64,000 nucleotides of DNA from Gemmatimonas sp. (GCF_027531815.1 NZ_JAPZSK010000004.1:186001-250000), one strand, 5' to 3'; counted from the stretch's first letter, positions 7,406 through 15,443 are shown. Notes: generated by a model from the sequence alone, not told the origin. Translations and numbers: made by a program.

Positions 7406-7441
7406 CGAGGCACGGATGCCTCGACACACACATCACGGAGG
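7406..7441 (+). promoter_or_regulatory. Two CsrA-type binding sites in the flagellin leader
   Basis: At 7406-7423 the sequence CGAGGCACGGATGCCTCG folds into a hairpin; taking the outer five pairs leaves the hexaloop ACGGAT, the preferred CsrA/RsmE target, and the core CACGGATG fits CANGGANG. At 7434-7441 CACGGAGG also fits CANGGANG and includes the GGAGG ribosome binding site of flagellin. The two GGA cores are 23 bases apart, suitable for one CsrA dimer to bridge. This mirrors the Bacillus subtilis hag leader. Confidence 0.7.
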
Positions 7442-7449
7442 ATAGTACC

Positions 7450-8217
7450 ATGCGTATCAATACCAACGTCGGCGCCCTCACGGCTTCGCGCAACGCCTTC
7501 GTCAACAACATGGCGATGGACAGCAGCATGCGGAAGCTCGCGTCGGGCCTGCGCATCTCGCGCGCCGCCGACGACGCCGCCGGTCTGGCGATCGCCAACA
7601 AGCTGCGGACGCAGGGCCGTGCCCTCGCCCAGGCGGCGGCGAACGCCGAGCAGGGCAACGCCATGCTCCAGATCGCGGAAGGTGCCGCCCAGATCATCGG
7701 CCGCATCATCGAGCGTCAGAAGGAGCTCATCGTGCAGAAGAACAACGGCACGTCGAGCACGGCAACCATCGCCACGATGGACGCCGAAATCGCGAGCCTC
7801 TCCACGGAAGCCACGCGTATCCAGAACTCGTCGAACCTGCAGGGCACGGCGGTGTTCGGGTCGATCGTTTATCAGGTGTCCGACAGCAGCACCAACGGCA
7901 CGATCACCATCAATGCCAGCCTCACGCAGTCGGCGCTCACCGGGTCCTCGACCCTGGCCGATGCCGACGCGGCGCTCGACGTCGTGAACGCGGTGCTCGG
8001 CAACATCGGTGCCGGTCAGAACGTGCTCGACTACACGGTGCAGAACCTCAAGTCGGCGGTCGTGAACGTCCGCGCGGCCGAGTCCACCATCCGTGACGTC
8101 GACATGGCCGAGGAAATGGCCAACTACACCCGCAGCAACATCCTCACGCAGGCGGCGCAGGCCATGCTGTCGCAGGCGAACCAGGGCAGCCAGGGCATTC
8201 TCCAGCTCCTTCGCTAA
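7450..8217 (+). CDS. fliC: Flagellin
   Basis: This encodes a 255-aa filament subunit. The N-terminus MRINTNVGALTASRNAFVNN, then LASGLRISRAADDAAGLAIA, is the D0/D1 signature of flagellins. The C-terminus ends VRAAESTIRDVDMAEEMANY, TRSNILTQAAQAMLSQANQ and a final LQLLR, also canonical. The middle is short, so a surface-exposed D2/D3 domain is essentially missing. The true start is the ATG at 7450, preceded by GGAGG; the frame is open much further upstream only because of base composition. Upstream lie a sigma-28 type promoter and two CsrA-type sites. A 13-bp hairpin follows the gene. Confidence 0.96.
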   Translation: MRINTNVGALTASRNAFVNNMAMDSSMRKLASGLRISRAADDAAGLAIANKLRTQGRALAQAAANAEQGNAMLQIAEGAAQIIGRIIERQKELIVQKNNGTSSTATIATMDAEIASLSTEATRIQNSSNLQGTAVFGSIVYQVSDSSTNGTITINASLTQSALTGSSTLADADAALDVVNAVLGNIGAGQNVLDYTVQNLKSAVVNVRAAESTIRDVDMAEEMANYTRSNILTQAAQAMLSQANQGSQGILQLLR

Positions 8218-8242
8218 ACCCGCGTTCTCCTGACGTGAGATT

Positions 8243-8274
8243 CCCCGGGGCCGGCGTTTCTGCTGGTCCCGGGG
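8243..8274 (+). terminator. Hairpin between flagellin and fliD
   Basis: CCCCGGGGCCGGC pairs with GCTGGTCCCGGGG over 13 positions (two G-U pairs) around a six-base loop. It lies 25 bp after the flagellin stop. No T run follows, so partial termination that limits fliD relative to flagellin is the likely role. Confidence 0.6.
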
Positions 8275-8306
8275 ACTGGCCTTAGATGCACAGCTGAGAG
8301 GAACCC

Positions 8307-10367
8307 ATGTCCACCTCGATGAACATCGGGGGCCTGAGTAGCGGCATGCAGTGGAACGACATCGTCGATTCGACGATCAAGGCCCTGGAAGCCCGCTCGG
8401 TAACCCCGATCACCAGTCGGATCACCGCCCGCAGCGAACAGAAAGACGCGTGGACCAAGCTGCAGAAGCTGGTCGAAACGCTCAACACCAACGCCCGCGC
8501 ACTCCGGCGCACGGGCTTTGGTGGTTTTTCCGCGTCGGTCCCGTCGAGCCCGTCGACGTCGCGCACCCTCCTGTCGGCGACGCCCACGACCAACGCGACC
8601 GCCGGGCGGTACCGCGTCGAGGTGTTGCAGCTGGCGGATACCGCCAAGTGGTCCGGGCGCTCATTCAGCGACGTCACGGCCGCGCGCAATCTCACGGGAT
8701 CGTTCTCGATCAACGGGACCGCCATCAGCGTGGCGGCGACCGATTCGCTCGAGGCCATCCGGACCAAGATCAACGAGGCGAACGCCGGGGTCACGGCCTC
8801 GATCGTGAACGAGGGTGGGACGGCGGGGCGCCTGGTCCTCACGGCCAACTCGGCCGGCGCGACCAACGTGACGGCCGCTGACATCACCGGCACCATCACG
8901 CGCGACCTCGGGTTCGTCGACACGCGCTCCAAGCCCATTTCGTCCGCCACGATGGCTGCGGCGGCGGCGATGGGCATGTCCGTCTATCCCCAGCCGGCTC
9001 AGATCCGCGTCGGCGACGTGGTTGTCACGGCGGACCTGGCGACGGAATCGATCGCGAGTATTGCGGCCAAGATCAACGCGGCCGGCGGCTCGGCGTCGGT
9101 GGAGTCGGAACAGTATGGCAACGAGACCCGCTACCGCCTGGTGGTGGATGGTAGCGTTTCGGCCGTGGCCGGTGATCCTTCTTCCGAGGATGTGATCGAC
9201 GCGCTCGGATTCCAGGCCGGCAGTGCCGGGCTCGTACGGCAGACGATGCAGACCGGGGTTTTCATTCGCACCGCTGGGGCCAGCGAGAACCTGGCCACCA
9301 CCTCGTCATTGCTGACGGGGCTCAAGGTGGACGGCGTGGATCCCAATCTCGCGGTTGGTGACGCGATCAACATTCGCGGCACGCGCGGCGACGGCACGGC
9401 GGTGACCTTCGGACTGGTCGTCCAGAACGGCGACACCATGCAGACGCTCCTCAACCGGCTCAACGATGCCACGAGCGGCTTCGGGGCCGGGGCGCGCCCT
9501 GCCACGGCGGCGCTCGGGGAGGATGGGCGGATTCGCCTCACCGACCAGACGGGCGGCGCCTCGCGGCTGTCGCTCGCCCTGAGCATCACCCGGGCCAGCG
9601 GCTCCACCGCATCGCTCGCCACCGCGACCACGGCGGTGGTCGGGCGCAGTCGCGAACTGCAGCGCGGCCAGGATGCGGTGATCCGCGTGGATGGCCGGGA
9701 GGTCGTGCGGTCGTCCAACACCATCACGGACGCCATCAACGGCGTGAACCTCAACCTCCTCACGGCCGAGCCGGGCACGGCCATCGATGTCACGGTGGAT
9801 CGCGACGTGAAGGGTGCCACGGACGCGGTGAAGGCCTTCCGCGATGCCTACAACGACATCCGCAAGTTCTTCGACGAGCAGCGAGTGCCCGGGGCGCCGC
9901 TGTATGCCGACAGCACGTTGCGGCGCGTGGTGGACAGCTTCACGGCGTCGCTGCGCACCCAGGTGGCCGGCAATGCCACCTACAGTTCCGCCGTCAGCGT
10001 GGGGTTGGTGCTCGACCGTAATGGTCTCCTCACCTTCAGCGAGGACACGTTCAAGACGGCCATGACGTCGGCGCCCACCCAGGTCGAGACGCTCTTCGGC
10101 ATGACCGGCCTGGGGACAGCGTTCGTCACGGCCACCGACGCCGCGACCTCGTTCGGGAACGGTTCAATCAGCGTGCAGCTCGATACCATCACGCAGAGCA
10201 CCATCACCCTCCGGCGTCGCGAAGCCGACGCGCAGAAGCGGCTCGAGGCGCGCCGGCAGCAGCTGATCATCCAGTACACCCGTATGGAGGAGGCCGTGTC
10301 GAAGCTCAAGCAGCAGAGCGGGTCCCTGCTGGCGAGCATGCAGGGACTTCAGGGCAACAAGCAGTAG
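8307..10367 (+). CDS. fliD: Flagellar filament cap protein FliD
   Basis: FliD (HAP2) caps the growing filament and folds flagellin monomers into it. The 686-aa protein starts MSTSMNIGGLSSGMQWNDIV, the usual I-x-G-L-x-S-G-x-D/N-x-x-x-x-V start. It shows the FliD_N domain (IKALEARSVTPITSRI and ALRRTGFGGF) and then a long variable middle. The FliD_C domain includes VKAFRDAYNDIRKFFDEQR, YSSAVSVGLVLDRNGLLTFS and a C-terminal coiled coil with QYTRMEEAVSKLKQQSGSLL. It is longer than the roughly 450-aa enterobacterial protein because of the middle region. A GAGAGGAA ribosome binding site precedes the ATG. fliS follows. Confidence 0.95.
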   Translation: MSTSMNIGGLSSGMQWNDIVDSTIKALEARSVTPITSRITARSEQKDAWTKLQKLVETLNTNARALRRTGFGGFSASVPSSPSTSRTLLSATPTTNATAGRYRVEVLQLADTAKWSGRSFSDVTAARNLTGSFSINGTAISVAATDSLEAIRTKINEANAGVTASIVNEGGTAGRLVLTANSAGATNVTAADITGTITRDLGFVDTRSKPISSATMAAAAAMGMSVYPQPAQIRVGDVVVTADLATESIASIAAKINAAGGSASVESEQYGNETRYRLVVDGSVSAVAGDPSSEDVIDALGFQAGSAGLVRQTMQTGVFIRTAGASENLATTSSLLTGLKVDGVDPNLAVGDAINIRGTRGDGTAVTFGLVVQNGDTMQTLLNRLNDATSGFGAGARPATAALGEDGRIRLTDQTGGASRLSLALSITRASGSTASLATATTAVVGRSRELQRGQDAVIRVDGREVVRSSNTITDAINGVNLNLLTAEPGTAIDVTVDRDVKGATDAVKAFRDAYNDIRKFFDEQRVPGAPLYADSTLRRVVDSFTASLRTQVAGNATYSSAVSVGLVLDRNGLLTFSEDTFKTAMTSAPTQVETLFGMTGLGTAFVTATDAATSFGNGSISVQLDTITQSTITLRRREADAQKRLEARRQQLIIQYTRMEEAVSKLKQQSGSLLASMQGLQGNKQ

Positions 10368-10434
10368 CCGATACTCGAAAGCGTGGGGCGATGTGCGTCG
10401 CCCCGAGCCCCCTCCCCTGAGCCACTTCGGTCCA

Positions 10435-10839
10435 ATGTCCTACGCCTCACAGTCGTCGAGCTACCGGGAAATGGAGATCCACGCGGCGTCGCCGCACAAG
10501 CTCGTCGTCATTGTGTTCGAACAGCTGGTCGTGAACCTGGAGCGCGCGCGCATCGCCATGGAGCGCAACGACGTCGAACTGCGTCTGACGTCGTTGCGTC
10601 GCGCGCGCGACATCGTGACCGAGCTGCTGGGTACGCTCGACTTCGAACAGGGCGGTGCGCTTGCCAACCAGCTGGCCGACCTGTACCAGTATCTCCTGTA
10701 CGAGTTGGTCGACATCGGGCAGCGCGGTGACGTCCACGTCATGCGCAAGCTCGTCAACATCGCAAGCCTGCTGCGGGACGGCTTCGTCGGTGCGGCCGAG
10801 CAGCTGGCCTCCGAGAAGGCCGCGCGCAAGAGCGCCTGA
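10435..10839 (+). CDS. fliS: Flagellin export chaperone FliS
   Basis: FliS holds flagellin unfolded in the cytoplasm before export. The 134-aa protein is all-helical and has the family motifs: SSSYREMEIHAASPHKLVVI near the N-terminus (compare Y-x-x-x-x-V-x-T-A-S-P-x-x-L-I), then DFEQGGALANQLADLYQYLL, the G-G-x-x-A-x-x-L-x-x-L-Y block. The start at 10435 (MSYASQ) places the family N-terminus correctly; an ATG-less extension to 10393 is not needed. It follows fliD by 67 bp in the same direction. Confidence 0.92.
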   Translation: MSYASQSSSYREMEIHAASPHKLVVIVFEQLVVNLERARIAMERNDVELRLTSLRRARDIVTELLGTLDFEQGGALANQLADLYQYLLYELVDIGQRGDVHVMRKLVNIASLLRDGFVGAAEQLASEKAARKSA

Positions 10840-10871
10840 CCCGACACGCCCCCCGAACGGCATTCATTCGC

Positions 10872-11333
10872 ATGCGCCCCGTCGACGCGTCGCTCGCCCT
10901 CTCGGCCCGCCGCTCCAACGCCGCCCGCTCCGCGCTCGCGCTGTGCATCAGCGCCGATGCGCTGGCGCGCGAAATGGAAGGCGAGGTGGCGTCGACCGTC
11001 GATGATGACCGGTTCTTCGCGCTGCTGGCGCAGCACGAGCTGCTGCTGCAGGATCTGGCCGAGCAGCTGGTGGTGCTCCGGCAGGAGCGTCCCACCGCCG
11101 ACAGCGCCCTGTTCGCGGCGACCGAGCGGGTGGTGGACGACGCCGACGCGCTGGTCGGGGACGTGTGCGCGGCCGTGGAGACCACCCACCACCTCACGAT
11201 GGAGCTGGCCGCCAAGGTGGGCCGCCGGGCTGAGGCGTTGCGCAACGAACTGGAGTCCGTCCAGCGGGCCTCGACCGCTGGGGCGGCCTACGGGACGGCC
11301 GGGGGCGCTCGGCTCGTGGACCGCCGGCGCTGA
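10872..11333 (+). CDS. Small helical protein of the flagellar cluster, possible chaperone
   Basis: The 153-aa product is predicted mostly helical by eye: long runs of A, L, E and R with heptad-like spacing (ALAREMEGEVASTV, FFALLAQHELLLQDLAEQLV, VCAAVETTHHLTMELAAKVG). There is no signal peptide and no catalytic motif. Lying right after fliS and before flgM, and being short and helical, it could play the part of FliT or FlgN, the export chaperones usually found here. I cannot match it to either by sequence, so the role is inference only. Its ATG is 32 bp after the fliS stop. Confidence 0.65.
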   Translation: MRPVDASLALSARRSNAARSALALCISADALAREMEGEVASTVDDDRFFALLAQHELLLQDLAEQLVVLRQERPTADSALFAATERVVDDADALVGDVCAAVETTHHLTMELAAKVGRRAEALRNELESVQRASTAGAAYGTAGGARLVDRRR

Positions 11334-11343
11334 GGATGCTCCC

Positions 11344-11613
11344 GTGAGCATCGCCTTCGAACGCTTCGATCAGCTGCTGCAGGAGAAGCTGGACGAACTC
11401 GACGCCGCCGCCGAACAGGATGCGCTCTTGGCGACCGACGAGGTGGAGCAGCTGCGGGTGCGGGCGGCCCATCTCGTGACGGGCACGGTGGGGCGGCCCT
11501 GGGCCACCGGGGCGCCGGTTCAGTTCCAGCCGGATCCGGCGATGCAGATGGCGTCGCCGCCCACCCTCGACATCCGGTACCCTGCGCGCCCCGTGAAGCG
11601 GATCGTCGGATGA
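11344..11613 (+). CDS. Short uncharacterised protein between the helical gene and flgM
   Basis: Starting at GTG 11344, ten bases after the previous stop, the frame gives an 89-aa product. Residues 1-40 form an acidic amphipathic helix (FERFDQLLQEKLDELDAAAE, then VEQLRVRAAHLV). The rest is proline-rich and unstructured. The frame is open further upstream only inside the preceding gene, so the GTG is the natural start. I do not recognise the family. Its position suggests co-transcription with fliS and the previous gene. It may be a small export partner or an unrelated conserved spacer gene. Confidence 0.5.
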   Translation: MSIAFERFDQLLQEKLDELDAAAEQDALLATDEVEQLRVRAAHLVTGTVGRPWATGAPVQFQPDPAMQMASPPTLDIRYPARPVKRIVG

Positions 11614-11677
11614 CCCCCGCGGCGCACGTCGGCGGATGGGGGTATCGCGTTCTGGTGACCGGAATGAACCCGGCTGC

Positions 11678-11705
11678 TCAAGTTACCGGTCGGCGCTGCC
11701 GATAG
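11678..11705 (+). promoter_or_regulatory. Sigma-28 type promoter of flgM
   Basis: TCAAGTTA at 11678-11685 and GCCGATAG at 11698-11705 closely match the flagellar sigma-28 boxes (TAAAGTTT and GCCGATAA), with 12 instead of 11 bases between them. A start near 11712 would leave a very short leader that begins at the ribosome binding site AGGAGGAGG. Confidence 0.68.
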
Positions 11706-11728
11706 TCTCACAGAGGAGGAGGATCCTG

Positions 11729-12016
11729 ATGATCAAAATCAACGGTTACATCGACTCGCTGCGGGTGGCGCCGGTGGGCACCCCGGCCGGTCCGCGTCCC
11801 GCGCAGGAAGTCAGCCAAGTCCCGGATGCCAAGCCGGTCAAGGCGGATTCGGTTCGCATCTCGGATACAGCCCGTCGGCTGAACGCGGAGCAGAACGACC
11901 CGTTCGACCCCGAGCGCGTGGCCGAACTCCGGCAGCGGGTGCTGTCCGGCGCCTACAACACCCTCGATGTGGTGGACCAGGTCGCCCGGCGTATGCTCAC
12001 ACGTGGTGATCTCTGA
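11729..12016 (+). CDS. flgM: Anti-sigma-28 factor FlgM
   Basis: FlgM holds sigma-28 (FliA) inactive until the hook is finished and FlgM is exported. The 95-aa protein has a disordered N-terminus and the conserved C-terminal half: VKADSVRISDTARRLNAEQ, then DPERVAELRQRVLSGAYNTL and VVDQVARRMLTRGDL. This is the V-x-x-S-x-x-A-x-x-L ... R-V-x-x-L-R-x-x-I-x-x-G-x-Y pattern of the family. The ATG at 11729 follows AGGAGGAGG. A sigma-28 type promoter lies just upstream, which would give the usual feedback in which sigma-28 drives its own inhibitor. cheY and cheZ follow. Confidence 0.88.
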   Translation: MIKINGYIDSLRVAPVGTPAGPRPAQEVSQVPDAKPVKADSVRISDTARRLNAEQNDPFDPERVAELRQRVLSGAYNTLDVVDQVARRMLTRGDL

Positions 12017-12077
12017 CCCGCTTGCGGTCCTCCGTTTGCGCCTTCTCCCCTCTGGCTGACGTAGGAGGCCGGCCCCC

Positions 12078-12449
12078 ATGAAGTTCCTCGTGGTGGACGA
12101 CTCGGCAACCATGCGCCGGATCGTCATCAACTCGCTGCAGCGCATCGGCTTCCATGACACCGTCGAAGCCGGCGATGGGCTGGAAGCGCTCGCCCGGTTC
12201 GACAGTTCGGTGCGGTTCGTCATCACCGACTGGAATATGCCCAACATGTCGGGAACGGAGTTTACCAAGGCGCTCCGCCTGCGGGCCGACGGCCGACAGG
12301 TGCCCGTGCTCATGGTGACGACCCGGTCGGCGAAGGAGGACATCCTCGTCGCTATGGCCGCGGGGGTGAGCAATTTCATCGTCAAGCCCTTTACCCCGCA
12401 GGTGCTGAAGGAGAAGATCGATGCGCTCCTGCCGGCGGCGGCGGCCTGA
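12078..12449 (+). CDS. cheY: Chemotaxis response regulator CheY
   Basis: CheY carries the phosphoryl signal from CheA to the flagellar switch. The 123-aa single receiver domain has the acidic pair at VVDDSATMRRI, the phospho-acceptor Asp in VITDWNMPNMSG, the conserved Thr in LMVTTRSAKED and the Lys in FIVKPFTP. MPNMSG after the Asp and the Trp just behind it are typical of true CheY. GGAGG precedes the ATG. It is followed ten bases later by cheZ. Confidence 0.93.
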   Translation: MKFLVVDDSATMRRIVINSLQRIGFHDTVEAGDGLEALARFDSSVRFVITDWNMPNMSGTEFTKALRLRADGRQVPVLMVTTRSAKEDILVAMAAGVSNFIVKPFTPQVLKEKIDALLPAAAA

Positions 12450-12459
12450 GGACCGTGCC

Positions 12460-13125
12460 ATGACCGATGCCCGCGCCCACGCGGCGTACTACGAATCCGA
12501 GGCGGCGCTGCGCCTCGTCGATCAGGAGCTCGATCAGCTGCGCGATTCGACCGATCCGGCCGCGAGCGTCGCCGAGCTGCCGCTGATCCTCGAGCGCGCG
12601 AATCAGCAGATTCACACCGTGCTCGCCCATCTGCGTGACGTGCGCGAGGCGCGGCAGCGCAGCGCGTGCGGGACGCTCCAGTATACCCACGAGCGGATCC
12701 GGGCCGTCACGGCGGCCACCGAGGACGCGGCGACCGATATCCTCGACGCGTGCGACCGTGCCCGCCACATCGTGGATGCACTCGATGTGATCGATACCAC
12801 CGAGCCAGCGGACCCGGGCAAGGCGAAGGCGCTGCGCGCGACGCTGCGGGACGAGCTGTTCCGGATGACGGGTGCCCTGCAGTTCCAGGACATCACGGCG
12901 CAGCAGCTGGCACACGCCTCGACCGTGCTGATGGACATGGAAACCCGCCTGACGGACCTCGCGACCCTGTTCTCCACGACGCTCAGTGTTGCTGCGCTGC
13001 CGGCCAGCTCGGGCGCCGTGCCGGAGGCGATGACCTACGATCCGAACGCCACGACGCGCAATGCGGAAGCACGGCAGCATCTGGCCGACGAGATCTTCAC
13101 GTCGGCACAGGTGTCTGCCGCCTGA
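12460..13125 (+). CDS. cheZ: CheY phosphatase CheZ
   Basis: CheZ speeds dephosphorylation of CheY-P. The 221-aa protein is largely a helical hairpin. The key evidence is GALQFQDITAQQL, matching the conserved F-Q-D-L-T-G-Q motif whose Gln inserts into the CheY active site. A tail after about residue 180 could be the CheY-binding peptide (ARQHLADEIFTS). The ATG at 12460 follows the cheY stop by ten bases; a longer frame starting inside cheY is not credible. CheZ is common in proteobacteria and less so elsewhere. A strong terminator follows at 13179. Confidence 0.85.
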   Translation: MTDARAHAAYYESEAALRLVDQELDQLRDSTDPAASVAELPLILERANQQIHTVLAHLRDVREARQRSACGTLQYTHERIRAVTAATEDAATDILDACDRARHIVDALDVIDTTEPADPGKAKALRATLRDELFRMTGALQFQDITAQQLAHASTVLMDMETRLTDLATLFSTTLSVAALPASSGAVPEAMTYDPNATTRNAEARQHLADEIFTSAQVSAA

Positions 13126-13178
13126 CTGCCTCCGATCGCCGCGTGTGACTCGCCCCCCGGGTCGCACGTTGTTCGACG

Positions 13179-13206
13179 ACGGCCCGTACCATCCGGTACG
13201 GGCCGT
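13179..13206 (+). terminator. Terminator after cheZ
   Basis: ACGGCCCGTACC, loop ATCC, GGTACGGGCCGT is a perfect 12-bp stem 53 bp after the cheZ stop, followed by TCGTTGTTCC. It probably ends the flgM-cheYZ transcript and separates it from cheA. Confidence 0.75.
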
Positions 13207-13324
13207 TCGTTGTTCCGGGGTATGCGTGGGCGGTAAAGCCGGACGGCGTACGCGTCGATACTCGCCGTTAATGACCGAGTGTGCTGACTGCCTTCCCACG
13301 GGATCCCTGTCGTTGCCATCACCG

Positions 13325-14683
13325 ATGTCTGCCCTCAACCTCCACGACGAGGCCACGCTACCGCTGCCGTCCACGGCCGGCGGGGCCGGCATCGACCGGC
13401 TCCCCGCGGATGCCGATCTGGATCTGCTGCCGGAGTTCCTCACGGAGAGCCGCGAGTGCATGGCACACGCGGAGGCCGCGCTGCTCGCGCTCGAGGTCGA
13501 TCCAACCGACGGGGAGGCGATGAACCGGGCGTTCCGCGCCTTTCACACGGTGAAGGGGACGGCAGCATGCCTCGGGCTTGCGCGCATCACGCGCTTCGCG
13601 CACGAGGCCGAGTCGCTGCTGAGCCGTGTGCGCGACCGGGAGCTCACCTTCACGCGCGACTGTGCCGATCTGGCCCTGCAGTCAACCGACATGCTCAGGG
13701 AGCTCTTCTCCGGCGTGGATCGGGCCCTCCGTGGTGACGGCGACATGCCCGTCCCGTCGGGGTATGTCGCACTGCACGACGCGCTCGCCAACTATGGGCC
13801 AACCCGTGTGGCCGCCGGGGAGGCCGAACCGGCGCGCGTCGGCGTCGACGACATCTTCCCGCCAACGCTCGTCGCCGGTGCGCCCGCTGGCCGCGCGCCC
13901 GCTGCCGGCGTCCCCGATGCGGGAGCGCTCGTGTCCACCATCCGCGTCCGGAGCGATCGATTCCATCGGCTCATCGATCTGGTGGGCGAACTCGTGATCG
14001 TCCAGGGGCAGATCGCCGGCGACGAGGCTATCCGGAACGGCACGCCGCGCAAGTTGCTGCGCCATGTCCTGCACACCGGGGCGATCGTGCATGAACTGCA
14101 GACGCTGGCCCTGTCGATGCACATGGTACCGCTGGGGCCGATCTTCCAGCGGCTGGCGCGCGTGGTGCGTGACACCGCCACGCAGGTCGGCAAGTCGGTT
14201 CGGTTCGTCACCGTGGGGGACGACCTCGAACTGCATCGAACGGTCGTGGACCGATTGGGCGATCCGCTGGTCCACATGGTACGCAACGCGGTCGACCACG
14301 GGATCGAGCCGTCATCCGAACGCACGGCGCACGGCAAGCCGGCGCACGGAACGGTGCGCGTCCACGCCTATGGCGCGTCCGGCCATGTCGTGGTGGAGCT
14401 CAGCGACGACGGACGTGGCCTCCACCGGGACACGATCCTGCGCAGGGCCGTCGCGATGGGGCTCGTCGGGAGCGACACGCGCCTGAGCGACCGTCGGGTT
14501 TTCAATCTGCTCTTCGCCCCCGGCTTCTCGACGGCCGAAGAGATCAGCGACATCTCCGGCCGGGGGGTGGGGCTGGACGTGGCGCGTCGGAACCTCGAGG
14601 GCATCGGCGGCCGCGTCGACGTGGTGTCGGTCCCCGGCAAGGGCACGACGTTCATCATCCGCCTGCCGCACTGGCGCGGCTGA
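13325..14683 (+). CDS. cheA: Chemotaxis histidine kinase CheA, short form without P5 domain
   Basis: Residues about 30-135 are the P1 phosphotransfer domain with the active His at about 74 (FRAFHTVKGTAACL). Residues about 200-265 are the P3 dimerisation helices (RFHRLIDLVGELVIVQGQIA). The P4 ATPase follows, with LVHMVRNAVDHGIE (N box), LSDDGRGL (G1), and SGRGVGLDVARRNLEGIGG (G2). The protein stops right after GTTFIIRLPHW, so the CheW-like P5 domain is missing, and there is no room for P2. At 452 aa it is far below the usual 650. An ATG at 13271 is an alternative start. No cheW or receptor gene is nearby. Confidence 0.85.
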   Translation: MSALNLHDEATLPLPSTAGGAGIDRLPADADLDLLPEFLTESRECMAHAEAALLALEVDPTDGEAMNRAFRAFHTVKGTAACLGLARITRFAHEAESLLSRVRDRELTFTRDCADLALQSTDMLRELFSGVDRALRGDGDMPVPSGYVALHDALANYGPTRVAAGEAEPARVGVDDIFPPTLVAGAPAGRAPAAGVPDAGALVSTIRVRSDRFHRLIDLVGELVIVQGQIAGDEAIRNGTPRKLLRHVLHTGAIVHELQTLALSMHMVPLGPIFQRLARVVRDTATQVGKSVRFVTVGDDLELHRTVVDRLGDPLVHMVRNAVDHGIEPSSERTAHGKPAHGTVRVHAYGASGHVVVELSDDGRGLHRDTILRRAVAMGLVGSDTRLSDRRVFNLLFAPGFSTAEEISDISGRGVGLDVARRNLEGIGGRVDVVSVPGKGTTFIIRLPHWRG

Positions 14684-14855
14684 GGCACGGGTCCGGGGCA
14701 GTTCGGCCGGCGCCACGCGTGACACGCTGCGCGCTCGGCTCCATGTTGTGGGGAGACCGCCCGCAGCCGGTCCGCGACCCGGCGGCCCCGGCGTTCCCGG
14801 CGGCCCCTGATGCCGGCCACCGAGAATCGCTGCCTTTTCACCGGAGATCCCCCTG

Positions 14856-15440
14856 ATGCGCCGTTGCCCCGTCGTGGTCGCCCTCGTCGGCCTCGTGACC
14901 ATGGTGTCCTGGCTGGAGGCACAGCCGGCGCGCACTGCGGCTGAGCAGATCACCGCCGCCGTGCTCCCGCTCCCCAAGGAAATGCGCGAGGGCGCCGGGG
15001 TGATGGGATATCGAACCCCCGGGAAGCTGGAAGTGCTCCGCCCCACCCGGAACGGCATGCTCTGTCTGGCCGATGATCCGGCCGAGGCCCAGTTCCACGT
15101 CTCCTGCTACGCCGACAGCATGGAGCCGTTCATGGCCCGCGGGCGGGCGCTCCGCGCGCAGGGCGTGACGGGGGCGCAGGTGGACACCGTACGCTTCGCC
15201 GAGGCGAAGTCCGGGGCGCTCAAGATGCCCACGGCGCCGGCAGCGCTCTATCAGATCTTCGCGCAGTCGTACGATGCGGCCACGGGCAGCGTGAAGGGTG
15301 GGCGCTCACTGTTCGTGGTGTACGTGCCCTTCGCGACCGCCGCCTCCACCGGGCTCAGCACGGTGCCGTCGGACACCAAGCCGTGGCTCATGCTGCCGGG
15401 GACCCCGAAGGCCCATATCATGTTCAGCGCGAGCATGTAG
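14856..15440 (+). CDS. Exported protein of unknown function
   Basis: The 194-aa product begins with a signal peptide (MRRCPVVVALVGLVTMVSWL, cleavage after about EAQPA). The mature part has VLPLPKEMREGAGVMGYRTP, a pair of cysteines (LCLADD and VSCYADS) that could form a disulphide, and a basic-acidic mix without catalytic motifs. I do not recognise the family. The ATG follows GGAG. It is separated from cheA by 172 bp in which I see no gene, and the next reading frame begins four bases after its stop. A periplasmic or outer-membrane associated place is likely. Confidence 0.7.
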   Translation: MRRCPVVVALVGLVTMVSWLEAQPARTAAEQITAAVLPLPKEMREGAGVMGYRTPGKLEVLRPTRNGMLCLADDPAEAQFHVSCYADSMEPFMARGRALRAQGVTGAQVDTVRFAEAKSGALKMPTAPAALYQIFAQSYDAATGSVKGGRSLFVVYVPFATAASTGLSTVPSDTKPWLMLPGTPKAHIMFSASM

Positions 15441-15443
15441 GGC

